DNA from: Nocardia sp. XZ_19_385 | GTDB taxonomy: Bacteria; Actinomycetota; Actinomycetes; Mycobacteriales; Mycobacteriaceae | Assembly (NCBI RefSeq): GCF_015355755.1 | Contig: NZ_JACVEE010000003.1 | Location: 868,001-932,000 of the forward strand | Length of the DNA stretch: 64,000 nucleotides | Direction: 5' to 3' | Notes under the pieces: model-generated | What the model was told of the DNA's origin: nothing | The model's database searches: none | What the model saw: only the letters and a program-made list of their open reading frames with translations | Shown: in pieces, positions 33,693 to 42,243 of the stretch | Numbering within the stretch: position 1 is the first letter of the stretch | How the letters are laid out: each line of letters starts with the position of its first letter | Position numbers and translations under genes: made by a program

Positions 33693-34031
33693 CTACCCGC
33701 CGACCGAAACCCGCCGCTGCCCAGCCAGCGCGCCACCGTAGGTCACCGCGCCGATCCCGGTCAGGGCGATCGCCAACGGTAGGTGCTGCTCGCCTTGCTC
33801 CTTACCGTCACGTTGATCAGCGAGTTTCGATTCATAGGTGTAGCTGTCGCTGCCACCTCCATAGACGATGCACCGGTCACCGGGCACCATCTTCTTTCCA
33901 TCGCATTCCGGGGTCGCCCCTGGATCCGCGTTGGCCGCGAAAATCGAAATCCCGAGCCAGATAGCTCCTGCTATGAAGGCCAGTCCACCGACTTGTCGAA
34001 TCACCCCGAGTGGGCCGTTTGTGCTTGCCAT
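33693..34031 (-). CDS. Small membrane protein with conserved Cys loop
   Basis: A 112-aa protein with two transmembrane helices (GLAFIAGAIWLGISIFAAN and LAIALTGIGAVTYGGALAG) around an exposed loop ECDGKKMVPGDRCIVYGGG, where two cysteines probably form a disulfide. Similar C-D-G-x-x-M-x-P-G-D-x-C loops occur in actinobacterial membrane proteins of unknown function, from memory. ATG 34031. Confidence 0.7.
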   Translation of the reverse strand: MASTNGPLGVIRQVGGLAFIAGAIWLGISIFAANADPGATPECDGKKMVPGDRCIVYGGGSDSYTYESKLADQRDGKEQGEQHLPLAIALTGIGAVTYGGALAGQRRVSVGG

Positions 34032-34285
34032 CTATCCTCCCCAGGTAGATGCGCTGAGACTAACAGCACGGAAGCGTCTGGGGCACTCGGAATTACGTCG
34101 GTCCGGGGGATCGTGACCGGGTTGACGCCAGCCTGCGTGACGGTGGCTTGGCTGCGCGCAGGCTCGGACCCATCAGGTTCGGACAGCACTGTCCGGGCCC
34201 AGCTAGGCGACCGGCCGGTTCTTCGGCGGCCAGCGTGGTGGCGCGCCTACCGGACGGTGTGTAGGCGCGCACACGCGAATCGCGG
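34032..34285. other. Gap without a supported gene
   Basis: About 250 bp between the small membrane protein and the Cys-rich peptide gene. No convincing gene in any frame. It should include the promoter of the membrane protein and the 3-prime end of the peptide transcript; no strong hairpin is evident. Confidence 0.5.
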
Positions 34286-34378
34286 TCAGGCGCTGCAGCC
34301 ACCGCCACATTGGCACGGACCACCGGATTGGCAGCCGCACTGGCAGCCGGGCTCCGGCCGAATGATGTTGTCGAGCAT
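34286..34378 (-). CDS. 30-residue Cys-rich peptide
   Basis: ATG 34378 to TGA 34286 encodes a 30-aa peptide, LDNIIRPEPG followed by CQCGCQSGGPCQCGGGCSA. Six cysteines (12, 14, 16, 22, 24, 28) in C-x-C-x-C and C-x-C groups are typical of metal-thiolate peptides such as metallothioneins; other possibilities are a Cys-sensing leader peptide or a modified-peptide precursor. An AAAGG sequence lies about 10 nt upstream. Only the sequence supports it; there is no neighbour that defines a role. A related but truncated start occurs 176 bp upstream (34528-34554). Confidence 0.45.
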   Translation of the reverse strand: MLDNIIRPEPGCQCGCQSGGPCQCGGGCSA

Positions 34379-34527
34379 GATGATCGAACCTTTCTCCGAG
34401 GTCGAGCGATGTCACCTCGAGGCCTACGCCGGAGGCCTCCAGCGAGGTGCTGTGATCAGAGAACAAGCGCTGCCCAGCGGGCGAATGCCGACCCGGACCG
34501 CGGCGCAACCACGCGATCCGGCGCGAA

Positions 34528-34554
34528 TCACCGAATGAACTTGTCGAACAACAT
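34528..34554 (-). CDS. Mini-ORF upstream of the Cys-rich peptide
   Basis: Eight codons, LFDKFIR after the ATG at 34554, then TGA. Nucleotides around it (ATCATG...TTCGACAAGTTCATTCGG) closely parallel the start of the Cys-rich peptide gene (ATCATG...CTCGACAACATCATTCGG), so one start is a copy of the other. In this copy TGA follows the Arg codon where the other has Pro. It may be a regulatory leader peptide or a dead duplicate. Confidence 0.25.
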   Translation of the reverse strand: MLFDKFIR

Positions 34555-34817
34555 GATCAGGCGGAATCGGTCTGATCGATGTCGAAGAATCCTACGCCGT
34601 CGACGGAGTGGGCGGCAGTGCGCGTAGATGGACATTTTCGTCCACTTTCACGCCGCAGATCTGTCCCAGGAGCGTTCAATTGCGGGGGAAGCGCTTGGAA
34701 AAGCCCTCTTCCACCTACCTCTGGACTGGTGGAGGGTTGAGGTCGAGAGGTCCTCGCAGCGAACGTGCGTAGCGCGAATGGGGTGTGCAGGCCGCGGATT
34801 TTGACCTCCGATCCCGG
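34555..34817. other. Gap without a supported gene
   Basis: About 260 bp up to the second GH1 stop. No gene recognised. The promoter for the Cys-rich peptide transcript should be here (minus strand), but no clear -35/-10 pair was identified. Confidence 0.4.
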
Positions 34818-36143
34818 CTACTTCGGGATCGTCACCGGGTCGAGGCAGCTGGCGAGAGCATCGACGAACGAGCAGGTTTTCGGGGCGCGGGTCGGGCGGT
34901 ACCGGGCCGGCACGCCGCCGGCCCGGGTGATCGCGGCGTAGGCGGGGACGGCGTCGGTGGGCTTGCGGGTCAGTGCCGGATCGGTCAGGACGTCGACGGT
35001 GTACAGGCCGAAACGTGGAGTGTAGGAACCCCATTCGTAGTTGTCGGTGAGGCTCCAGTAGTTGTAGCCGATGAGGTTGATGCCGTCGGCTTTGGCGCGC
35101 TGCAACCAGTAGACGGTGTCACGCAGCAGGTCGGCGCGGGTGTAGCCGTCGGCTCGCGGATGGCCGTTCTCGGTCGGCATGCCGTTCTCCACGATGTAGA
35201 GCGGTTTCCCGGGGAAGGCGCGTGCGTAGTGCTGGAGCGCGTAATAGATGCCCTCGGGTTGCAGAGAGTTCTTCCAGAGCTCGGAGAAGCTGAACCCGCT
35301 GGTGAGGGTGTCGGGGGAGATGCCGTAGTAGTAGTCGATGCCGATGTAGTCCAGCTTGTGGGCGATGCGCGACATCATCGCGCCGCTGACGAGATCGTCC
35401 GCGGCCGGGATGTAGGCGACGTTGCTGGTCACCATGGCGCCGGGCTGTACCTGGTGGATGTAGTCGTAGATCCCGTTGTGCGACTGCGCGAGCCGCTCGT
35501 TCATCGCGGGCGCGTCCGTCACCGAGATTCCGCCGTGCCGGGTCTCGTTGATGACGTACATCGCGGGCTCGTTGAACGTCACCCACAGCGGGTCGGTCGG
35601 CGCGTACCGGTCGACTACCTTGCGCGCGTTCGTCAGCCAATCCTCGACCATGCCCGGATTGGCCCAGCCTCCGCGATCGACCTCCCACCCCGGGTACACC
35701 CAATGGTCGAGGGTCAACATCGGCCGCATCCCCGCCGCCTTGATCGTGGCGATCACGGTGTCGTAGAAGCGGAATCCGTTCTCATCCCACTCACCCGGCC
35801 TGGGTTGCACCCGCGCCCACTCGATCCCCATCCGATACACCTTGACGCCGAGGTCAGCGGCCAACTGAATGTCGGAGCGATACCGGCTGAAGAAGTCGAT
35901 CGACTCCAGATACGGATCCTCGGTCTTCCCCGCCGCCACGTACCGAGCCCAATTGCTGTCCGGCGCATGCCCCTCGGCCTGATATCCGGACGCCGCGACA
36001 CCCCACAGGAAATCAGCACCCAACGGTGCCACCTCCGCGGGCGCCGCCGGTCGAGCCTGCACGGGCGCGGCGGACCCCACCATCAGCGCGACGGCGGACG
36101 TGGACATTGCAGCCAGGGCCTGACGGCGACTGAGGGATCGCAT
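34818..36143 (-). CDS. Secreted family 1 glycosyl hydrolase, second copy
   Basis: A 441-aa GH1 enzyme. Its N-terminus SLSRRQALAAMSTSAVALMV has the twin-arginine pattern S-R-R-x-x, so it is probably Tat-exported, unlike the Sec-type signal of its paralogue at 24298. Barrel motifs: FLWGVAASGYQAEGH, LDHWVYPGWEVDRGGW, acid/base WVTFNEPAMYV, IGIDYYYGISPD, nucleophile YIVENGMPTENG and YNYWSLTDNYEWG. It ends with CSFVDALASCLDPV, a Cys pair as in the paralogue. ATG 36143. Confidence 0.9.
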   Translation of the reverse strand: MRSLSRRQALAAMSTSAVALMVGSAAPVQARPAAPAEVAPLGADFLWGVAASGYQAEGHAPDSNWARYVAAGKTEDPYLESIDFFSRYRSDIQLAADLGVKVYRMGIEWARVQPRPGEWDENGFRFYDTVIATIKAAGMRPMLTLDHWVYPGWEVDRGGWANPGMVEDWLTNARKVVDRYAPTDPLWVTFNEPAMYVINETRHGGISVTDAPAMNERLAQSHNGIYDYIHQVQPGAMVTSNVAYIPAADDLVSGAMMSRIAHKLDYIGIDYYYGISPDTLTSGFSFSELWKNSLQPEGIYYALQHYARAFPGKPLYIVENGMPTENGHPRADGYTRADLLRDTVYWLQRAKADGINLIGYNYWSLTDNYEWGSYTPRFGLYTVDVLTDPALTRKPTDAVPAYAAITRAGGVPARYRPTRAPKTCSFVDALASCLDPVTIPK

Positions 36144-36467
36144 GAGTCTCCTGCGGGAATTCGTTGATCGGCCGCACTGCCCGGCAGCCCGGATTCACTT
36201 GTCCGGCAGCCTAACTGGTCGAGCGTCCGAATTGGGCGGGGATCGATGGGTCAATTGTGCATTCCGCCAACGCCGATCCACCCGCACCGATCGCGGCGGG
36301 TTGCACACGAATCCGCGTTGACGTCCCGCGCGAATTTATTTGCCGCGTACTGGCAGGCAGTGAGGACGGCAAAGGTTCCATCGCTCCGCCTGGCATTGCT
36401 GCCCGCACGCATCGACGGTTGCCCTGGCCGGGATTGCAACCGCCGGAGTCAGCGCCTGGATAGTCGG

Positions 36468-36536
36468 TCAAGATCATCAGGAACTGGTGGTGGGGGCTAC
36501 TCGGGCGATGCCGCCACCAGTTCCTGATGATCTTGA
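36468..36536. repeat. Large inverted repeat, 23-bp perfect arms
   Basis: TCAAGATCATCAGGAACTGG plus TGG (36468-36490) and its exact reverse complement at 36514-36536, separated by 23 bp. No gene ends within 300 bp in the direction that would make it a simple terminator. Could be a mobile palindromic repeat, a cruciform-forming site or a strong stem-loop RNA. A similar-sized repeat is at 41550-41609. Confidence 0.7.
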
Positions 36537-36923
36537 TCAGCGCATGATCTCCGGCGGTCTTCTGCTCAGTGTGCGGGGCGAGGGATGCGGAGGCCGGTGC
36601 GCTGGAAGGGGAGTGGGCATTTGGGGCAATGGGGACGAAGGAGGGTGGGGGAGGGGCGACACGGCCTGCGTGCAGTCTCAGCCCGCGGGTCGAGAGATTC
36701 GGGGAGGGGCGATGGAAAGCATTCTGATTGGCGGGGATTGGACAGCCTGGTGGCCTGATCGAACTGTATTCCACATCCCTGTAGGTAGATATGCGCATCT
36801 AACTATGTATGATCCCTCATCAAAGATCAGGCCACGGGGTACGTCCGCAGCGAACTTTCATTACGTCTATAGCAACCACAGCCATGAAGGAAGGGGGCCT
36901 GTTTTGGGCGGAGGAGTGCTGGG

Positions 36924-37012
36924 TTCGACCTGACTGATGAGCGGCTCGAAGCCTTTGCCGCACAGGGCGTCACGCGCGTCGTCGTCAGTGCTACATCGAT
37001 GGATCCGGGGGG
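36924..37012 (+). pseudogene. Remnant resembling the C-terminus of an LLM-class flavin oxidoreductase
   Basis: The frame from 36924 reads FDLTDERLEAFAAQGVTRVV followed by VSATSMDP, the pattern E-R-L-x-x-x-A-x-x-G-V-x-R-V-V-V-S seen near the end of luciferase-like F420 or FMN oxidoreductases. Nothing upstream supplies the rest of the protein, so this would be a stray fragment. By-eye match, short, low confidence. Confidence 0.3.
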
Positions 37013-37230
37013 TCCGCCGCACCGAATCGCTAGCGCCACCAGCGCGGCGGTGACGATCCGGAGGGCGGTGGATCCGGTGCGGCTCCGTGGTGGAGGGGCG
37101 GCGGGTTGGTGGCGGCGGGAGCCCTTGACGACTCCCTCGCGGTCACGCTGGTGCAGGCCGTTGGGTCGGTCCGGGATGGTGGCCGTGGGGACGAATCCGG
37201 CGCGGCCGTCGTGGTCCCGGGGCCGGCGGG

Positions 37231-38049
37231 TTAGTCCGGGATGGTGGCGGTGGCGACGAGGTAGCCCTTGGGGTCGCGCCAGGCTTGGCCGGGGTGGTAG
37301 GTGAACCAGTCTTCGATGTCGGCTGTGAGGTCGGTGAGGATGGCGGCGCGGTGCGGGTTGTCGGGGGCGATGCCGTCGAAGGTGAAGAGGGAGGCAGCGA
37401 AGTGGATGAGGGGTTCGGGGGAGTCGAAGACGAGGGCGTTGTCGCGGCGCAGCAGGGTCGCGGTGCCGAAGGCTTCGTTCATCAGGGGTGGGAGGGTTTC
37501 GGCGTTGACCGTGTACGGGAGCGCGTCGGCGGGGTCGATGCCGTAGGTGGCGGCGTGTGCCGTGATGAGTTCGCGGAGACGCGGGCAGCTCTTGGGACGG
37601 TTGACCACGACGCTGACGATGCCGCCGGGTTTGGTGGTGCGGCGGAATTCGGCCAGGGCCGCGGCGGGTTCGGGGACGTGGTACAGCATGTGGCGGGCGG
37701 TGAGCACGTCGAAGGTGTTGTCGTCGAACGGCATGCGGGTGGCGTCGGCGAGGATGCCGCGCACGCCGGGGATGACGTCGGCGGCGGCGACCATGGTGGC
37801 GGAGGTGTCGACGCCGACCAGCGGGCCCTGGTGGCCGGCGGCGGCGAGGCTCGCCAGGAAGCGCGCGTCGCCGCAGCCGATGTCGGCGAGATACTCGGTG
37901 CCGGTGAGATTTATCGCGGCTAGCACGTCGGCCTGGGGGTCGTCGGCTTTCTCAGAGAAGCGCCGGTGGGTGTCGATCCGCACTTGCAAGGCGGTGGGAT
38001 CGGAGTATTCGGCGTCGAGGTGGCTGAGCGCGCCCGTTGAAGATTTCAT
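37231..38049 (-). CDS. Class I SAM-dependent methyltransferase
   Basis: A 272-aa methyltransferase (Methyltransf_11/25 type). SAM motif I LADIGCGDARFLASLAAAG, motif II LVGVDTSATMV, and then ILADATRMPFDDNTFDVLTA and RHMLYHVPEPAAALAEFRR with KPGGIVSVVV. The C-terminal third resembles enzymes acting on small molecules; substrate unknown. ATG 38049 begins KSSTGALSHL; a frame extending to 38313 overlaps the neighbour's stop and is not family-like. Cytosolic. Confidence 0.85.
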   Translation of the reverse strand: MKSSTGALSHLDAEYSDPTALQVRIDTHRRFSEKADDPQADVLAAINLTGTEYLADIGCGDARFLASLAAAGHQGPLVGVDTSATMVAAADVIPGVRGILADATRMPFDDNTFDVLTARHMLYHVPEPAAALAEFRRTTKPGGIVSVVVNRPKSCPRLRELITAHAATYGIDPADALPYTVNAETLPPLMNEAFGTATLLRRDNALVFDSPEPLIHFAASLFTFDGIAPDNPHRAAILTDLTADIEDWFTYHPGQAWRDPKGYLVATATIPD

Positions 38050-38231
38050 CGGTGGTCCTTCGGTCCAGTGGCCGTGGTGACTCCGCGTGTTATCTGGCGC
38101 GAGCGTACCCCGCACTGCGGCTATGGAAACCGTTTTCGGCCGTCGCGGGATCGTCGAGCGGGCGGCGAAACGGAAACCGCGGACGTCCACCCGGGCCACG
38201 CCTGACTCGTGCGCACAACAGCGCCGTCTTC

Positions 38232-39068
38232 CTAGTCGGCGGACGCCAGTTCCACGACGATTCCACCGAACCGCCCCTCCCGCATGGTCGCCGGATGTCC
38301 GTCGATGAAACACACACCGGTTCGGGTGACCTCGACAGATTCTTCCTGGTGGGGTCCGGAGCCGTCCGGGTGTTCGAGTGCGTCGGCGTAGTAGGCGATC
38401 ATTCCGCCGAAGGCATCGGTGTTGAAACCGACAACTCGGCGCCCGGCCCGGTCGGTAGTGCGGTCCCTGCAGTGATAGCAGACCATGCGCGGGTACCGCC
38501 CCTCGTAGACCGCCGGCCGCTCGCAGAGCGGGCAGGGTTGAGTGTATCGACGCCCAGGGGTCGGGGATTGCAGCAGGAAATCGCTGCGGGCCAGGATTTT
38601 ACGCCCGGAAACCGTCGGCCCGCCGCTGCTCCGCAGGATGAGCAGAACGAATTCGGCATAGTCGACCGTCTCGGGATCGATCCCACCGGCTACCTCATCG
38701 ATGCGAGTCAAGCCGGCGTCGTAAGCCTCGAGCGCCAGCCGTTGCGCCACACCGAGTTCGCTGTCGGAGATATCCCGGTTGGCATGCGCGGCCTGGGCCA
38801 GGTGTTCGGCGATCACCGTGTCGATGGTGCGTCCGGCCTCGGACAGGAGCCCCGAGGCGCACCCGACCGTGCTCACCAGAACATAGGCATCCAGATCACC
38901 GCGGTCGGACCGGATCGTCTCCAGGAAGGCGAACCCTCGACCATAGCTGGCGTTTTCGAGGCTCTGATGGCTGTAATAGACGACACTGCCGGGATCCCGC
39001 GCCTGATCGCGCGCGATTCGAACCGCGTCGTCGTAGGTCAGCGAAGAGCTCGGATCCAGCCGTTTCAT
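38232..39068 (-). CDS. Hypothetical protein with zinc-ribbon-like segment
   Basis: A 278-aa soluble protein of unknown function. Residues 1-170 are mainly helical (YDDAVRIARDQARDPGSVVY, then FVLLILRSSGG). Cys179, Cys182, Cys197 and Cys200 (PCPLCERP and CYHCRDRT) form a C-x2-C ... C-x2-C knuckle, probably binding zinc. The C-terminal 60 residues include NTDAFGGMIAYYAD and CFIDGHPATMREGRFGGI, beta-strand-like. ATG 39068 fits. It lies between the methyltransferase and the MmpL gene with separate promoters likely. Confidence 0.65.
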   Translation of the reverse strand: MKRLDPSSSLTYDDAVRIARDQARDPGSVVYYSHQSLENASYGRGFAFLETIRSDRGDLDAYVLVSTVGCASGLLSEAGRTIDTVIAEHLAQAAHANRDISDSELGVAQRLALEAYDAGLTRIDEVAGGIDPETVDYAEFVLLILRSSGGPTVSGRKILARSDFLLQSPTPGRRYTQPCPLCERPAVYEGRYPRMVCYHCRDRTTDRAGRRVVGFNTDAFGGMIAYYADALEHPDGSGPHQEESVEVTRTGVCFIDGHPATMREGRFGGIVVELASAD

Positions 39069-39209
39069 GACCCAAGCCTAACCATCCAGCCGCATCGGAC
39101 TGAATCTGCTGCGGCACAGCGATATTCACATGAATCAACGGCGCGGAATTCCGGTATCGAGGCATTGTTTTCCGCAGAATCCGACGCTACCCCTGCGGAC
39201 TCTTTCGGG

Positions 39210-41408
39210 CTATCTCCTCGACTCGGCAAGAGCGCTGGAATGGGCTGGACCAGGGTGTTCGTTGTCGAGAATGGGTTCGCCGAGACCGATTCGGCGTTGT
39301 ATCCGCTGCATCCACGCGGGCGCCCACCAGCAGCGGTCGCCGAGCAACTGCATGACGGCGGGTACGAGCAGCATGCGCAGCAGGGTGGCGTCGATGAACA
39401 GGGCCGCGATCATGCCGAAGGCGATGTACTGCATCATCACCAGATCCGAGAACGCGAACGCGCCGGTGACGACGAGCAGGATGAGTGCGGCCGCGGTGAT
39501 GATGTTTCCGGTCTGTGCGGTGCCGATGCGGATCGCGTCGCTGGTGCTGGCGCCGAGGGCGCGGGCTTCGACCATGCGGGAGATGAGGAAGACCTCGTAG
39601 TCGGTGGACAGGCCGTAGATGATCGCGATGATCAGCACGAGCATGTTCGATTGGATCGGTTGCGGGGTGAAGTTGAGCAGGCCCGCGAGGTGGCCGTCGA
39701 CGAAGATCCAGGTGAGGATGCCGAGGGTGGAGCCGAGGCCGAGGGCGCTCATCAGTGCGGCTTTGATCGGCAGGATCAGGGAGCCGAAGGTGAGGAACAT
39801 CAGCACTGTGGTGACGAACAGGACGAGCGCGACCATGATCGGAATGCGGTACAGGAGTGCGTCGATACTGTCCTTCTGCATGGCCGGCATGCCGCCGACC
39901 AGCATGGTCACATCGTCGGGTACGTCCATCCGGCGCAGATAGTCGATGGTTTTGCCCGCTTGCGCGGAGTCGACGAGGAGGGTGCTGGTGCGGTAGACGC
40001 CTTTTTGAATCGTCGAGTGCGACGGGATTTTGAAATCCTCGGACAGGCCCGGTGCTTCGTTGGCTTGCTTCACGACCGTGCCGATGGCCGCGGTATTGCC
40101 GGATACGAAGATGAGTTCGAGTGGGTCGGCGCGTTTCTTGGCGAAGCTGTCGTCGATTGCCTCCTGCGCGAGGCGGGTCGGGTTGTCCGGTGGGAGATAG
40201 CGTTCGCTGAACCCGCCGAAGATCAGGTTGCCGATCGGTACGGTCAGGAACAGCAGCAGTAGGCACAGCGGTACCGCGAGCTTGCGTGGATGGCGCATCA
40301 CCCACGCGGTGGATCGGTCCCACATGCCGTTGTCGGACTTGCGGTTCTTGCGGAATCGCTTCAGCCCCAGCATGTCCACGCGCGGACCCAGGATGGCCAG
40401 CATGGCGGGCAGAATGGTGATGGCGGTGAGTGCAGCCAGTGACACGGTGGCGATCGCCCCATACGCCATCGATTTCAGGAAGGCTTGCGGAAACAGCAGC
40501 ATGCCGCCGAGGCTCGCGATGATCATCGTTGCGGAAAACACCACGGTTCGCCCGGCCGTCATTACGGTCCGTCGCACCGCGTCCGGGGTGGTGTGGCCCG
40601 CGGCGAGTTCCTCCCGGAATCGGCTGACGATGAACAATCCGTAGTCGATGGCCAGCCCGAGCCCGATCATCGTGACGATCGGCTGGACAAAGGAATTCAC
40701 CTCGGCGAAATTCGTCACGAATCGCACGACGCCGTTCGCGCTGATCATGGTGAGCCCGCCGACGATCAACGGCAGCGCCGCCGCGACGACCCCGCCGAAG
40801 ATGAAGAACAACAGTAACGCCACCGCGGGCAGCGCGAGGATCTCGACGCGATGGATATCCTCGGCCATCTTGTCGTTGAGCGTTCCCGCCAGCGGCTGGA
40901 GCCCGCCGACCTGCACGTCGACACCGGGAATTGTGAAGGCGTCCTTCACCTCCCGGTAGTTGCGCATGATGTCGGTGTCGTTCTCGCCGCGCAGCGCGAT
41001 CAGCGCAATGGTTTTGGTCTTGTCGGGGGTAACGGCTACGGCTCCGGTGACTCTGGCGGTGACGGCCGGCCAGTACGCGGCGTTGATGCCGCCGATCTCG
41101 CCGGGATGTTTCCGCGACAACCCATTGAGGCTTTCGATGACCGCACGGCTGAATTCCGGGTCGTCGACGGTCTTTCCGGCGGGCGCGGTGTAGAGCACCG
41201 CGACATCGAATTCGTGACTGCGGCCGAAGGCTTGGTCGGCGATCCGCGCCGCCTCACTGGACTCCGAACCGGGATCGAACATTCCCCCGGAGCTGAGATG
41301 ATCAGCCAGCCCGGACCCGTACCCGCCGAGCGCCAGCAGCGCGGCAGTGACGATCCCGAGGACGAGAAACCGCACTCGCGATACGAGCGCACCCCACCGC
41401 GCGAACAT
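39210..41408 (-). CDS. MmpL-type RND transporter
   Basis: A 732-aa membrane protein with the two-fold MMPL/SSD arrangement: helix, large periplasmic domain, five helices, repeated. Key features: FLVLGIVTAALLALGGYGSG, SMPMAXXX-free start, QPIVTMIGLGLAIDYGLFIV (proton-relay G-L-A-I-D-Y motif, first copy), RFREELAAGHTTPDAVRRTV, and NMLVLIIAIIYGLSTDYEVF (second relay, G-L-S-T-D-Y) with SRMVEARALGASTSDAI. Such proteins move lipids or siderophores across the inner membrane of mycolata. ATG 41408; a longer frame extends to 41678 but crosses the palindrome at 41550. Confidence 0.9.
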   Translation of the reverse strand: MFARWGALVSRVRFLVLGIVTAALLALGGYGSGLADHLSSGGMFDPGSESSEAARIADQAFGRSHEFDVAVLYTAPAGKTVDDPEFSRAVIESLNGLSRKHPGEIGGINAAYWPAVTARVTGAVAVTPDKTKTIALIALRGENDTDIMRNYREVKDAFTIPGVDVQVGGLQPLAGTLNDKMAEDIHRVEILALPAVALLLFFIFGGVVAAALPLIVGGLTMISANGVVRFVTNFAEVNSFVQPIVTMIGLGLAIDYGLFIVSRFREELAAGHTTPDAVRRTVMTAGRTVVFSATMIIASLGGMLLFPQAFLKSMAYGAIATVSLAALTAITILPAMLAILGPRVDMLGLKRFRKNRKSDNGMWDRSTAWVMRHPRKLAVPLCLLLLFLTVPIGNLIFGGFSERYLPPDNPTRLAQEAIDDSFAKKRADPLELIFVSGNTAAIGTVVKQANEAPGLSEDFKIPSHSTIQKGVYRTSTLLVDSAQAGKTIDYLRRMDVPDDVTMLVGGMPAMQKDSIDALLYRIPIMVALVLFVTTVLMFLTFGSLILPIKAALMSALGLGSTLGILTWIFVDGHLAGLLNFTPQPIQSNMLVLIIAIIYGLSTDYEVFLISRMVEARALGASTSDAIRIGTAQTGNIITAAALILLVVTGAFAFSDLVMMQYIAFGMIAALFIDATLLRMLLVPAVMQLLGDRCWWAPAWMQRIQRRIGLGEPILDNEHPGPAHSSALAESRR

Positions 41409-41549
41409 CAGCGCACTCCGAGGATGGTCGGGGGAACTTCCGTGCCGAATCTCGCGGAACCACTCTGCATCCCACCAAAGGTACCGATCTTGCCCGGCGC
41501 CGCACCGAACACCGTCGAGGCTCACTCGGTGCGCAACTACCAACCTCCG
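41409..41549. other. MmpL 5-prime region
   Basis: About 140 bp upstream of the MmpL start that should hold its promoter. No clear operator was recognised apart from the palindrome that follows at 41550. Confidence 0.4.
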
Positions 41550-41609
41550 TCGACGGGAGTCATATCGGTGCATGTCAAGATCAAATGGCCCCGATATGAC
41601 TCCCGTCGA
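41550..41609. repeat. Large inverted repeat, 19-bp perfect arms
   Basis: TCGACGGGAGTCATATCGG (41550-41568) and its exact reverse complement at 41591-41609 with a 22-nt spacer containing GTCAAGATCA. The same 10-mer occurs in the left arm of the repeat at 36468. Between the MarR stop (41758, minus) and MmpL start (41408, minus), so it could terminate the MarR transcript, yet arm and loop sizes match the other repeat, which has no such neighbour. Confidence 0.65.
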
Positions 41610-41757
41610 TGTCCATCCTGCGCGAGCGCGGCGCGGCAGGTGGGACAGGGCTTGTCGGCTTGTGCCGAGGCTGGGCACCCGCCGATACGCTCAGGCGGGC
41701 GGAGTTGCTCGCTGTACGGCTGTAGCTCGCGCGATCACACCGCTGGGCTGGCTGCGT

Positions 41758-42225
41758 TCAGGTTCTCGCGATTCGGGGCGTCGGAAGTTCGACGGGGCCG
41801 AGGAGTTTGGTGAGGGTGCGGGCCAGGGCGTCGAGTTCGGGCGGGTCGAGGCGGTCGAAGTGTGCCGCGATTGCGGCGTGATAGTGCGGGGCCGCTTGGT
41901 GGAGGCGTTGGTGTCCGAGGTCGGTGCAGGTGACGAAGGCGGAGCGGGCGTCGCCCGGGTTGTTGTGGCGGGCAACGAGTCCCGCGTTTTCCATTTCGGT
42001 GACCAGGCGGCTTACTCGGGTGCGGCTCAGTACTACGCGGTTGCCGAGGTCGGTCATGCGTAGTGGGTCGGTGCCGTCTAGTTCGAGGAGCACGTCGTAC
42101 CAGGCCAGCGGCAGGCCGAAGCGGCGCCGTAGGTCGGCGTCGATCTGCGGGACCAGTTGGGCGTGCACTCGCAGCAGCGCTGACCAGGCGTGTTGCGCGG
42201 CGCGGGGCTGCTCCAATTCGGCCAT
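41758..42225 (-). CDS. MarR-family transcriptional regulator
   Basis: A 155-aa winged-helix repressor: LPLAWYDVLLELDGTDPLRM leads into the HTH MTDLGNRVVLSRTRVSRLVT, followed by the wing AGLVARHNNPGDARSAFVTC with D-x-R. ATG 42225 matches the family start. Divergent from the rhodanese gene across a strongly dyad-symmetric gap, so it very likely autoregulates and controls it; inducer unknown, possibly sulfur or oxidant related. Confidence 0.9.
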   Translation of the reverse strand: MAELEQPRAAQHAWSALLRVHAQLVPQIDADLRRRFGLPLAWYDVLLELDGTDPLRMTDLGNRVVLSRTRVSRLVTEMENAGLVARHNNPGDARSAFVTCTDLGHQRLHQAAPHYHAAIAAHFDRLDPPELDALARTLTKLLGPVELPTPRIART

Positions 42226-42243
42226 GCGGCAATAGTACTCGAC

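Larger units (their letters stand above)
36144..37230. other. 1.1-kb region without an intact gene
   Basis: Between the GH1 start and the methyltransferase stop no frame looks like a full gene. It contains the 23-bp-arm inverted repeat (36468-36536), an AT-rich segment around 36720-36890 unlike the flanking DNA, and a short remnant resembling the C-terminus of an LLM-class oxidoreductase (36924 on). It looks like decayed or insertion-prone DNA. Confidence 0.5.

Noticed and set aside
36211..36798. A 195-codon minus-strand frame in the 36-37 kb gap
   Set aside because: It runs across the large palindrome, has no ribosome site and resembles no family; composition is that of non-coding GC-rich DNA.
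38037..40262. A 741-codon open frame on the plus strand
   Set aside because: It lies antisense to the zinc-ribbon protein and MmpL genes, is Gly/Asp/His-rich with no family motifs, and arises from GC-biased third positions.
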